Both the position numbers and the translations under genes were made by a program. Shown here in pieces: positions 7,634-15,187 of a stretch of 21,964 nt of DNA. The DNA is from Sulfitobacter sp. (GTDB lineage Bacteria; Pseudomonadota; Alphaproteobacteria; Rhodobacterales; Rhodobacteraceae), in the NCBI GenBank assembly GCA_024636405.1, contig JAGXHC010000266.1, positions 1-21,964 of the forward strand, in the 5' to 3' direction. Below the pieces are notes generated by a model. The model made no database searches and was not told the origin of the DNA. It saw nothing but the letters and a program-made list of their open reading frames with translations. How positions within the stretch are numbered: the stretch's first letter is position 1; each line of letters starts with the position of its first letter.

Positions 7634-8787
7634 TCCCGCCGGAAACCCGGTGGCTGAATGATCCTGATGCGCAGGCTGTTTGCCGGGCGCTCCAAGTGGA
7701 TGGGCACGACGTTTTTTTCGTCGGTGGCTGTGTGCGCAATGCGCTGCTTGGTGTGTTTGAAAGTGACGTGGACATGTCCACAAATGCGCGGCCAGAACAG
7801 GTGATCGGATTGGCGCAGGCGGCGGGTCTAAAGGCCGTACCGACGGGCATTGACCATGGCACCATTACCGTTGTTTCGGGCGGTATCCCGTTTGAGGTGA
7901 CGACATTCAGGCGGGATGTTGAAACCGACGGGCGACGTGCCGTCGTTGCATTTTCCGATGACATTTCCGACGACGCGCGGCGTCGCGATTTTACCATGAA
8001 CGCGCTTTATGCAACGCCCGACGGCAAGGTAATCGATCCGCTGGGCGGGCTTGCGGATTTGCAGGCGGGGCGTGTCCGATTTATCGAGAATGCTACCGCG
8101 CGCATCCGTGAGGATTATCTGCGCATCCTGCGGTATTTCCGTTTCATGGCCTATTATGGCGATCCGGTGTTGGGCTTCGACGCGGAAACGCTGGGCGCTA
8201 TTGCGCAGAATCTCGACGGGTTAGAGACGCTTTCGGTGGAGCGCGTCGGGCAAGAGATGCAAAAGCTTCTTTCAGCGCCCGATCCCGCGGCGGCGCTGGC
8301 GACAATGCGTCAGACAGGCGTGCTTGCCGCAATTCTGCCGGGTTCAGATGACGGAATGATCGCGGTCATGGTGCATATGCAATCAGAGCTTGGACTGGCG
8401 CCTTGTTGGTTGTGCCGCCTGGCCGCGCTGGGCGGCGCGGATGTGCCGCACCGTCTGCGGCTGAGCAAGGCACACGCAAAACGGCTTGCGATTTTGACGG
8501 ATGTTGGGTTTTCGGGAGCCAGCCTTGCTGAGATCGCATATCGGCATGGGGCGGATATCGCGCGCTGTGCGTGTTTGCTGCGCGGGGCGCTGGCGGAAAG
8601 CCTGCCCAATCGGGCCATGTTAGAGACGATTTCTGCCGCTTCCGAAGCCCGGTTTCCGGTCGTGGCGAAGGATCTGATGCCGGATTTGCAGGGGCCCGCG
8701 CTGGGTGCTCGACTTGCACAACTGGAGGATCGCTGGATCGCTTCGGGGTTTACCCTGTCACGCGCAGACCTGCTTGGACAACCCTAA
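7630..8787 (+). CDS. cca: CCA tRNA nucleotidyltransferase
   Basis: Adds or repairs the 3' CCA of tRNAs. The class II nucleotidyltransferase head shows VGGCVRNALLG (31-41), the catalytic pair D46/D48 in SDVDMSTNA, and the R-R-D-F-T-M-N-A-L-Y block (118-127), followed by the neck EDYLRILRYFRF. About 385 residues, a normal length for alphaproteobacterial forms. I prefer the ATG at 7630, which overlaps the upstream stop as ATGA and suggests translational coupling; an ATG at 7609 would add 7 residues. The middle D-x-D reads DVD rather than the common DID, a conservative change. In this operon it accompanies hslO and a CoA-type Nudix gene, with no evident metabolic link. Confidence 0.95.
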   Translation: MIPPETRWLNDPDAQAVCRALQVDGHDVFFVGGCVRNALLGVFESDVDMSTNARPEQVIGLAQAAGLKAVPTGIDHGTITVVSGGIPFEVTTFRRDVETDGRRAVVAFSDDISDDARRRDFTMNALYATPDGKVIDPLGGLADLQAGRVRFIENATARIREDYLRILRYFRFMAYYGDPVLGFDAETLGAIAQNLDGLETLSVERVGQEMQKLLSAPDPAAALATMRQTGVLAAILPGSDDGMIAVMVHMQSELGLAPCWLCRLAALGGADVPHRLRLSKAHAKRLAILTDVGFSGASLAEIAYRHGADIARCACLLRGALAESLPNRAMLETISAASEARFPVVAKDLMPDLQGPALGARLAQLEDRWIASGFTLSRADLLGQP

Positions 8788-8953
8788 GGCTCGACATGGG
8801 CGGTCGCAGGCTGTAGTTTCCGGCGAAGAACATGGAGGAATGCATATGTATCGCGGGATCTGGTTCAGCTAAAGCTGCCTTGACCACACCGCCCGACGGC
8901 CCTGCACTTGCAGCGACCGTTAGCTTTGCATTTGTTTCCGAAAGACTGCTGCC
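8788..8953. promoter_or_regulatory. Intergenic region upstream of the ABC pair
   Basis: 166 bases between cca and the first ABC gene. It contains a short ORF with its own strong Shine-Dalgarno (8846-8872, listed separately) and inverted repeat halves AGCTAA (about 8868) and TTAGCT (about 8922) that could pair around the middle of the region. There is no U-tract terminator for cca and no clear -35/-10 pair. The ABC gene itself has a weak Shine-Dalgarno. Confidence 0.3.
8846..8872 (+). CDS. Possible 8-codon leader ORF (MYRGIWFS)
   Basis: ATG TAT CGC GGG ATC TGG TTC AGC TAA. GGAGG lies 7 bases before this ATG, which is a better ribosome site than that of the downstream ABC gene 82 bases later. 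The peptide MYRGIWFS is too short to recognise. It ends in a stretch that can pair with bases nearer the ABC start, so a leader-peptide role is imaginable. Equally, the site could be chance. Low confidence. Confidence 0.2.
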   Translation: MYRGIWFS

Positions 8954-10792
8954 ATGTTCCGCTTCTTTGAAAATCTTGTCGATCCCTATGTAGGATATGT
9001 TGAAAAGGACACGCCGCCACAACGGCTTTGGCCCTTCATGCGTGATTACAGTGCGCCCTTTACGAAGGTTTTTGTACTGACCGGCATCATGTCCGTCATT
9101 GTCGCCGCCATTGAGATCGGGATGATCTACTATATGGGGCGGCTGGTGGATCTGCTGGGCGCAGGCCCCGCGATGTTCTGGGAGGATTACGGAACCGAAC
9201 TGATCCTCATGGCCGTTTTTGTGATCATCGCGCGGCCCCTGTTGCAGGGGCTGGACGTGGCACTGCTGAATAACACAATCCTGCCGAACTTCGGCACCTT
9301 GATCCGGTGGCGTGCGCACCGCCAGGTGTTGCGACAATCCGTTGGCTGGTTTGAGAATGATTTTGCAGGCCGAATTGCCAACCGGATCATGCAAACACCT
9401 CCCGCAGCGGGCGAAGTGGTTTTTCAGGTTTTCGACGCAATCTCCTATTCACTGGCCTATATGATTGGTGCGGCGATACTGCTGTCGACTGCCGATTTGC
9501 GATTACTTGTGCCGCTGTTGGGCTGGCTGTTCTTTTATGGCCTGCTGGTGAATTGGACGGTGAAACGTGTGGGCCCTGCGTCCAAGGCCGCGTCGGATGC
9601 GCGGTCACTGGTGACCGGGCGGGTGGTGGATGCCTATACAAATATCCACTCCGTCAAGATGTTCGCACATCATGATGACGAACTACATTTTGCCAAGCAG
9701 GCGATCGAACAGTCGCGTAAGACTTTTCAAGTGGAGATGCGGATCTTTACCATTATGGACATCACGCTTGTTGCGCTTAATGGCTTTTTGATCGTTGGTG
9801 TGGTCGGTTGGGCGCTGTCGCTGTGGATGTCCGGACAGGCAAGTGTGGGCGTGGTAGCGGCGGCAGCGGCGCTGACACTGCGGCTGAATTCCATGACGGC
9901 CTGGATCATGTGGGCATTGTCGGCGTTTTTTCGGCAGCTTGGTGTTGTCGCCGAAGGGATGGAGACGATTGCCCAGCCAATTCATCTGACAGATGATGAG
10001 GGTGCCAAGGCATTGAAGTTGACCCATGGCAAGATCGAGATGAAGGCGCTGACCCATCATTACGGGCGGACGTCGGGGGGTCTTCAGGCTGTGGACCTGA
10101 CCGTGCGGCCGGGCGAAAAGATCGGATTGGTCGGCCGCTCTGGCGCTGGTAAATCGACACTGGTAAAGCTGCTTTTGCGATTTTATGACCCGGAGGGTGG
10201 TCAGATTCTGATCGACGGTCAGGACATTACCCGCGTGCGACAAGACAGCCTTCGGCGCAATATCGGGATGGTGCAGCAGGATTCGTCGCTGTTGCATCGA
10301 TCCGTGCGCGAAAACATTCGCTATGGGCGTCCTGACGCAACCGAGGCAGAGATATTCGCCGCCGCGAAACAGGCGCAGGCGCATGAATTCATCACCGATC
10401 TTGCGGACCCCGAAGGGCGCAGCGGGTACGATGCGCAGGTCGGCGAACGCGGTGTAAAGCTTTCTGGTGGCCAGCGGCAGCGGATCACGCTGGCGCGGGT
10501 AATCCTCAAGAATGCACCGATTCTGTTGCTGGATGAGGCGACAAGTGCGCTGGACAGTGAGGTGGAGGCGGCAATTCAGGAGACGCTTTACGGCATGATG
10601 GAGGGCAAGACGGTGATCGCGATTGCTCACCGACTTTCGACAATCGCGCAGATGGACCGAATTCTGGTGTTGGATCAGGGACGTATCGCAGAAGAGGGCA
10701 GCCATGACGCGCTTTTGGCGCAAGGTGGCCTATATTCAGATTTCTGGGCCCGGCAATCGGGTGGATTTCTGAAAACGGAAGAAGACGCGTGA
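8954..10792 (+). CDS. ABC transporter half-transporter (fused permease-ATPase), first of pair
   Basis: Inner-membrane exporter-type half-transporter, 612 residues. The N-terminal part (about 35-335) has roughly six hydrophobic segments, beginning near 40-60, 83-98, 163-178, 184-200, 270-290 and 295-325. The ATPase domain has Walker A GRSGAGKST (394-402), Q-loop Q441/Q442, signature LSGGQ (503-507), Walker B ILLLD (523-527) with catalytic E528, and the switch H559. All catalytic residues are present, so the ATPase site is not degenerate. It overlaps the next, paralogous gene by 4 bases (GTGA), which points to a heterodimer. The substrate is unknown; related pairs are annotated as lipid or multidrug exporters. 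The start 'MFRFFENLVDP' agrees with relatives as I recall them. Confidence 0.93.
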   Translation: MFRFFENLVDPYVGYVEKDTPPQRLWPFMRDYSAPFTKVFVLTGIMSVIVAAIEIGMIYYMGRLVDLLGAGPAMFWEDYGTELILMAVFVIIARPLLQGLDVALLNNTILPNFGTLIRWRAHRQVLRQSVGWFENDFAGRIANRIMQTPPAAGEVVFQVFDAISYSLAYMIGAAILLSTADLRLLVPLLGWLFFYGLLVNWTVKRVGPASKAASDARSLVTGRVVDAYTNIHSVKMFAHHDDELHFAKQAIEQSRKTFQVEMRIFTIMDITLVALNGFLIVGVVGWALSLWMSGQASVGVVAAAAALTLRLNSMTAWIMWALSAFFRQLGVVAEGMETIAQPIHLTDDEGAKALKLTHGKIEMKALTHHYGRTSGGLQAVDLTVRPGEKIGLVGRSGAGKSTLVKLLLRFYDPEGGQILIDGQDITRVRQDSLRRNIGMVQQDSSLLHRSVRENIRYGRPDATEAEIFAAAKQAQAHEFITDLADPEGRSGYDAQVGERGVKLSGGQRQRITLARVILKNAPILLLDEATSALDSEVEAAIQETLYGMMEGKTVIAIAHRLSTIAQMDRILVLDQGRIAEEGSHDALLAQGGLYSDFWARQSGGFLKTEEDA

Positions 10793-12621
10793 GAATTTCG
10801 GATTGGATCGACCCGTTTAGCGCGGCGGATGGCCCGCCGCCGCAAACCCTGAGTGCCTTCATGCGTTGGTGCCTTGCGGGGGCGTGGCCGGCACTGGGGC
10901 TGGCCGCGTTCCTGTCGGCGGCGGCAGGCGCGATGGAGGCGGGGACAGCCTGGATTCTGGGCCGGGTGATCGATGCAACCATAAGTACCGGACCGGAGCA
11001 GTTCTTTGATGGGCGCAATCTGGCGCTTATCATTGGCGCGATTGCGTTTTTCGTGCTGGCGCGACCGTTGCTTTTCGGACTGTCGGCAGCATCCAATGCG
11101 ATTATTGTGCAGCCAAACATCAATCCTTTGGTGTTGTCGCGGTTGCACCGCTGGACGTTGGGGCAGAATGTCAGCTTTTTTGATGATGATTTTGCCGGAC
11201 GCATTGCACAAAAGCAGATGCAGGCAGCGCGGGCCGTAACCGAAGTGGCGTCGGAAGTGATCAACGTGGTTGCCTTCGCCTTGGCGTCACTGATCGGGTC
11301 CGTTCTTTTGCTGGTGGCGATTGACTGGCGGGTTGCCATCGGTTTTTCGGTATGGCTGTTGCTGTATTTGGCGTTGATCAACTGGTTCCTGCCACGTGTG
11401 CGTGCGAAATCTGCGGGCCGTGCGGGCGCGCGCGCGATGGTATCGGGCCAGGTGGTGGACACGATCACCAACATCAAGACGGTCAAGCTGTTTGCCCATG
11501 CCGATCATGAAGACCGCGCGGCGCTGGGTGCGATGCGGACATTCCGCGCACGTTCGCTTGAGTTCGGTTATCTGGCCGCCGGTTTCCGGTTCGCGCTGAT
11601 GACGGTGGCTGGCATCCTGCCGGTTTTCCTTTTGGGTGGAACCGTCTGGCTGTGGAAGATCGGGGCGGCGTCCGAAGGCGATATCGTGGCGGCAGGGGCC
11701 ATTGCGATCCGCATCGCGCAGATGACCGGTTGGGTCAGTTTCACATTGATGGCAATCTATTCCAATATCGGCGAGGTCGAGGACGGCATGCGCACCCTGA
11801 CCCCGCGTGCGCGCGTAGAAGATCATGACGGTGCCGCCGATCTGGAGGTGCAGCGCGGCGAGATTGTGATGCGTGATGTGGCATTTGCCTATGGCCGGGA
11901 TGCAGGCGGACTTGATCGGGTCAATCTGTCTGTCAAAAGTGGTGAAAAGCTGGGTATTGTGGGCGCGTCCGGGGCAGGCAAATCGACGTTGGTTGCCCTG
12001 CTGTTGCGGCTCTATGATGCGGAAAAGGGCAGCATTTCGATTGATGGGCATGACATCCGAGAAGTGACGCAGCAAAGCCTTCGGCGCAGCATCGGGATGG
12101 TCACGCAAGAGACCGCAATGTTCAACCGATCCGCGCGCGACAACATCATTTATGGCAATCCAGCCGCCACATTCGACGATGTAATTGTCGCGGCTCAGCG
12201 CGCAGAGGCACATGAATTCATTCTGGCGCTTGAGGACCATAAGGGGCGGCGCGGCTATGACGCTCATCTTGGTGAGCGGGGCGTCAAACTGTCCGGTGGG
12301 CAGCGACAGAGGATCGCTCTGGCGCGGGCGTTCCTGAAAGATGCTCCCATTCTGGTGCTGGACGAAGCGACAAGTGCGCTGGACAGCGAAGTCGAAGCTT
12401 CGATTCAGACAGCATTGCACAGGGTGATGGAAGGAAAAACCGTTCTGGCCATTGCGCACCGTTTGTCGACGCTGACAGAGATGGACCGCATCATCGTGAT
12501 GGACGAAGGCCGCATCGTCGAGCAGGGCACGCACGACGCGCTTTTGGCGCTGGACGGGCTTTACGCGCGCTATTGGCATCGGCAGTCTGGTGGCTTTCTG
12601 AATCTGCGCGCCGCGGAATGA
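10789..12621 (+). CDS. ABC transporter half-transporter (fused permease-ATPase), second of pair
   Basis: 610 residues, clearly paralogous to the preceding gene along its whole length: both have NDDFAGRIA-like coupling segments, a GERGVKLSGGQRQR block and a near-identical C-terminal QSGGFL. Membrane segments lie at about 30-60, 77-100, 158-178, 183-200, 265-290 and 295-325. The ATPase has Walker A GASGAGKST (392-400), Q440, LSGGQ (501-505), Walker B ILVLD with E526, and H557, all intact. The start is the GTG at 10789, overlapping the previous TGA. Because both subunits keep full catalytic sites, the pair would be a symmetric-ATPase heterodimer, or each may also form a homodimer. The substrate is unknown. 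Confidence 0.93.
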   Translation: MRISDWIDPFSAADGPPPQTLSAFMRWCLAGAWPALGLAAFLSAAAGAMEAGTAWILGRVIDATISTGPEQFFDGRNLALIIGAIAFFVLARPLLFGLSAASNAIIVQPNINPLVLSRLHRWTLGQNVSFFDDDFAGRIAQKQMQAARAVTEVASEVINVVAFALASLIGSVLLLVAIDWRVAIGFSVWLLLYLALINWFLPRVRAKSAGRAGARAMVSGQVVDTITNIKTVKLFAHADHEDRAALGAMRTFRARSLEFGYLAAGFRFALMTVAGILPVFLLGGTVWLWKIGAASEGDIVAAGAIAIRIAQMTGWVSFTLMAIYSNIGEVEDGMRTLTPRARVEDHDGAADLEVQRGEIVMRDVAFAYGRDAGGLDRVNLSVKSGEKLGIVGASGAGKSTLVALLLRLYDAEKGSISIDGHDIREVTQQSLRRSIGMVTQETAMFNRSARDNIIYGNPAATFDDVIVAAQRAEAHEFILALEDHKGRRGYDAHLGERGVKLSGGQRQRIALARAFLKDAPILVLDEATSALDSEVEASIQTALHRVMEGKTVLAIAHRLSTLTEMDRIIVMDEGRIVEQGTHDALLALDGLYARYWHRQSGGFLNLRAAE

Positions 12622-12658
12622 CCTTTCAGTGCGGCGCCGCGCGCGCTATGGGCGGAGC

Positions 12659-13897
12659 ATGACAGAACATGTGATCCTGCGACTTGGCCACCACGGCGAC
12701 GGCATTGCCGATGGCCCGATCTTTGCCCCCATTACCCTTCCGGGTGAAGTCGTGAGCGGCGACGTGAACGGGCATCAGCTTGAGAACATCCGCATCGTGA
12801 CGCCATCTGATGACCGCGTGTCGCCGCCGTGTCGTCATTTCAAATCCTGCGGCGGGTGCCAGTTGCAACATGCGGCAGATGGTTTTGTTGCGGATTGGAA
12901 GGTCGATGTGATCCGCACGGCCTTGGCCGCGCATGATCTGGATACTGTGCTGCGCCCTATCGTGACATCCCCGCCACAGTCCCGCAGGCGCGCGACATTT
13001 GCAGCGCGGCGCACGAAAAAGGGCGCAATGGCGGGGTTTCACGGACGCGGATCCGATGTGATCGTTGAAATTCCGGATTGCCAGTTGGTTGAGCCTGCAT
13101 TGCTGGCCGGGTTGGACGTGGCCTCGCAGCTGGCCGTAATCGGAACCAGTCGAAAGGCAGCACTTGAGGTCACGGTAACGTCCTCAGCCGAAGGGCTGGA
13201 CGTTGCAGTAGCACTTGGCAAGCCATTGGATGGCGCGCTGCGTCAGGAATTGGCGGCGCTGTGTGACCGGATGGGATTGGCGCGTCTGACTTGGGCGGAC
13301 GAAGTCGTGGCCATGCGCGCCCCGCCTTTTCAGCGGTTTGGAACGGCTAATGTGACACCGCCTCCGGGTGCTTTTCTTCAGGCGACAGCGCATGGTGAAC
13401 AAGTGTTGCTGAACGCCGTGCGCGAGGCGGTTGGCGACGCCGCACATATTGTAGATTTGTTTGCAGGTTGCGGCACCTTCACCCTGCCATTGGCACGCCA
13501 TGCAGAGGTGCGCGCCGTGGAAAGCGATGGCGCGATGTTGGAAGCGCTGGATCATGGGTGGCGACAGGCCAGCGGAATGCGCACGCTGCGCTGTGAAACC
13601 CGTGATCTGTTTCGCCGTCCGCTATTGCCCGATGAACTGGCCAAAACGGACGCCGTTGTCATTGATCCGCCGCGTGCAGGCGCCGAGGCGCAGGTGGCGG
13701 AACTGGCCAAGGCGATGGTGCCTCGGATCGCCTACGTTTCATGCAATCCGGTCAGTTTCGCGCGGGATGCGGCGGTGTTGGTGGCGGCAGGATATTCGCT
13801 TGATTGGGTGCAGACCGTGGATCAGTTCCGATGGTCTTCCCATGTTGAATTGGCGGCGTGTCTGACCGCACCAGCGAAGGCCCCCAGCAAGCGTTGA
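12659..13897 (+). CDS. Class I SAM-dependent RNA m5U methyltransferase with Fe-S motif (TrmA/RlmC/RlmD superfamily)
   Basis: Methylates uridine C5 in rRNA or tRNA. A short N-terminal TRAM-like segment (about 1-50) precedes the [4Fe-4S] cysteines C58-x5-C64-GG-C67 and the distant fourth ligand C141 (IPDCQL). The methyltransferase domain has the SAM motif VDLFAGCGTF (265-274), VIDPPRAG (334-341), the nucleophile C362 in SCNP and the general base E397 in SSHVEL. All key residues are present. 412 residues from the ATG at 12659, which has GGAG just upstream; an in-frame start at 12629 is less likely. It begins 37 bases after the ABC pair, so cotranscription is possible. Which RNA position it modifies cannot be told from sequence alone. 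Confidence 0.92.
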   Translation: MTEHVILRLGHHGDGIADGPIFAPITLPGEVVSGDVNGHQLENIRIVTPSDDRVSPPCRHFKSCGGCQLQHAADGFVADWKVDVIRTALAAHDLDTVLRPIVTSPPQSRRRATFAARRTKKGAMAGFHGRGSDVIVEIPDCQLVEPALLAGLDVASQLAVIGTSRKAALEVTVTSSAEGLDVAVALGKPLDGALRQELAALCDRMGLARLTWADEVVAMRAPPFQRFGTANVTPPPGAFLQATAHGEQVLLNAVREAVGDAAHIVDLFAGCGTFTLPLARHAEVRAVESDGAMLEALDHGWRQASGMRTLRCETRDLFRRPLLPDELAKTDAVVIDPPRAGAEAQVAELAKAMVPRIAYVSCNPVSFARDAAVLVAAGYSLDWVQTVDQFRWSSHVELAACLTAPAKAPSKR

Positions 13898-13983
13898 AGC
13901 GCTCACATCTGCGTTTGGGGGCTAGCCCGATTGGCGATTTTCCGGTATCGGAATCAAAATCAAAAAACGATGAGGGCAGACAT

Positions 13984-14484
13984 ATGCGCCGGAGACATCT
14001 TCTTTTGGGGGCGACCGCAGCAATGACCTTGGGGGCGTGTAGCGCGCCCAGCAAGTTCAAGCGCTACAACGGCCCTGAAGTGACCTATGTCATCGTGAAC
14101 AAGGGCGATCGCCGCATGTTCCTGATGCATCATGACCGGGTGTTGGAAAATTATGACATCAAACTGGGTTTTGCGCCCATCGGTCACAAATATTTTGAGG
14201 GCGACGGCCGGACGCCCGAAGGTGTGTACCGCATCGACCGTCGCAATCCCAACAGCAAGTTTCACCTGTCTATCGGCATCTCATACCCGAACGAAATTGA
14301 TGTCGAGACAGCGAAATTGCTGGGCAAGCCGCCCGGCGGCGACATCTTTATCCACGGTCAGGCCGCGCCGAAGATGAAGAACAAGGCGGATTGGACCTGG
14401 GGTTGTATATCAGTCTCTAACAAAGAGATTGAGCAGGTCTATTCCATGGTGCGCGACGGCACGCCGATTACAATCAACGCGTGA
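13984..14484 (+). CDS. L,D-transpeptidase (YkuD domain) lipoprotein
   Basis: 166 residues from an ATG with GAGGG upstream. The N-terminus MRRRHLLLGATAAMTLGAC is a lipoprotein signal with lipobox LGAC (lipidated C19), so the enzyme is anchored on the periplasmic side. The YkuD catalytic domain spans about 33-164, with H124 (FIHGQAAP) and the nucleophile C141 in WTWGCISVSN. The family forms 3-3 cross-links in peptidoglycan or attaches proteins to it. The open frame extends upstream to 13858, overlapping the methyltransferase gene, but the signal peptide and Shine-Dalgarno fix the later start. A convergent CAP-domain lipoprotein gene follows after 26 bases. Confidence 0.92.
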   Translation: MRRRHLLLGATAAMTLGACSAPSKFKRYNGPEVTYVIVNKGDRRMFLMHHDRVLENYDIKLGFAPIGHKYFEGDGRTPEGVYRIDRRNPNSKFHLSIGISYPNEIDVETAKLLGKPPGGDIFIHGQAAPKMKNKADWTWGCISVSNKEIEQVYSMVRDGTPITINA

Positions 14485-14495
14485 TCCGGTCGTGT

Positions 14496-14516
14496 GGCTG
14501 ACCGCTGAGGTCAGCC
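14496..14516. terminator. Stem-loop between convergent genes (weak terminator candidate)
   Basis: A perfect 8-bp stem (GGCTGACC at 14496-14503 with GGTCAGCC at 14509-14516) encloses a 5-base loop. It lies across the end of the CAP gene and just after the L,D-transpeptidase stop. No U-tract follows on either strand, so it may only pause or protect 3' ends. Confidence 0.45.
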
Positions 14517-15020
14517 GCCAACCACCATCGTCCACCAGATTTTGCCTCCGCTTTCCTGATGCCAGGAGAACCCCAAATTGCGCGCCTCGTTCGACATGAT
14601 CACGCGGCGGGTGTCAGGCTGTTCCATCCAGGCGGCCAGCGTTTCCAGTTCGGTCTCATAGGTTTCCGAAATCACTTCGCCGATCAGTTCACCCGTATAG
14701 CCAAGACGCTGTACGCGATCGAGCGGCGAAGATCCGTCAGATCCGAAATGCCACGGGCGGTTCTGGACCGACATGTCGCGGGCATGTGTCGCCGCCGCAG
14801 CGTTCAGCTTGGAATCAAGTTGCAGCGGCGCGACCCCGGCGGAACTGCGCAGCGCGTTGACAGAATCAAGCATGCGGAACTGGATCTTGCCGGCGTCGGC
14901 GCGGCTGATGCGATATGCCCTTGGCACTGCCTTGCCGTCACTTCCGATGGTCGGCGTGGCGGGAACACAGGCTGCCAGCGCAACGGTCAGTGCAAGCAAA
15001 AGAGAAAGAATACGGATCAT
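14511..15020 (-). CDS. CAP (SCP/PR1-like) domain lipoprotein
   Basis: 169 residues. The N-terminus MIRILSLLLALTVALAAC is a lipoprotein signal with lipobox LAAC (C18). The CAP domain spans about 45-165: FRMLDSVNALRSSAGVAPLQLDSKLNAAAATHARDM, then WHFGSDGSSPLDRVQRLGY with H91, and IGEVISE with E115. The segment WMEQPDTRRVIM corresponds to the usual W-x-S-P-x-H-R; here the histidine is replaced by T137, so one ligand of the classical CAP cavity is absent. The function of bacterial CAP proteins is mostly unclear; a cell-envelope role is suggested by the two flanking L,D-transpeptidase genes. I chose ATG 15020, which has GGAG upstream; a TTG at 15038 is possible. Confidence 0.88.
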   Translation of the reverse strand: MIRILSLLLALTVALAACVPATPTIGSDGKAVPRAYRISRADAGKIQFRMLDSVNALRSSAGVAPLQLDSKLNAAAATHARDMSVQNRPWHFGSDGSSPLDRVQRLGYTGELIGEVISETYETELETLAAWMEQPDTRRVIMSNEARNLGFSWHQESGGKIWWTMVVGG

Positions 15021-15054
15021 GGGGGCAGCTCCACGCAAAAAGGGTTCGGCCTGC

Positions 15055-15082
15055 CTTATAGTGTCCTACGTGGCAGTTCAAA
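15055..15082 (-). promoter_or_regulatory. Candidate promoter for the CAP lipoprotein gene
   Basis: Read on the minus strand, TTTGAA (15077-15082) is followed after 16 bases by TATAAG (15055-15060), which matches 5 of 6 bases of the -10 consensus. Transcription would begin near 15048, about 28 bases before the ATG. The -35 is imperfect. Confidence 0.4.
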
Positions 15083-15122
15083 CGCACATCGGCGTGAGTC
15101 TGCCAGATGACGGTGGTTTGAT

Positions 15123-15151
15123 TTGATACTGCGACTTTGTAGCCATATATA
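15123..15151 (+). promoter_or_regulatory. Candidate sigma-70-type promoter for the Tat L,D-transpeptidase
   Basis: TTGATA (15123-15128), 17 bases, then TATATA (15146-15151). Transcription would start near 15158, giving a leader of about 30 bases that contains the GGAG before the ATG at 15188. This also argues against the GTG start at 15161. Confidence 0.5.
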
Positions 15152-15187
15152 CACCAAGATGTGAAAAGTATTATCTGGAGACATCTG

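Noticed and set aside
8750..9394. Minus-strand open frame of about 214 codons covering the cca/ABC gap
   Set aside because: Mostly antisense to the first ABC gene. The part in the gap (MHSSMFFAGNYS...) has no domain, and the composition is that of a shadow frame.
9683..12579. Very long minus-strand open frames opposite both ABC genes
   Set aside because: Both are mirror images of paralogous genes and therefore resemble one another; His/Gln/Arg-rich with no domains.
12631..12640. Perfect palindrome GCGGCGCCGC between the ABC pair and the RNA methyltransferase
   Set aside because: Pure GC palindromes of this length are common in high-GC DNA; no loop for a terminator and no second copy as an operator.
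13858..13983. N-terminal extension of the lipoprotein L,D-transpeptidase overlapping the methyltransferase gene
   Set aside because: The later ATG gives a proper lipoprotein signal and has a good Shine-Dalgarno; the extension would bury the signal peptide.
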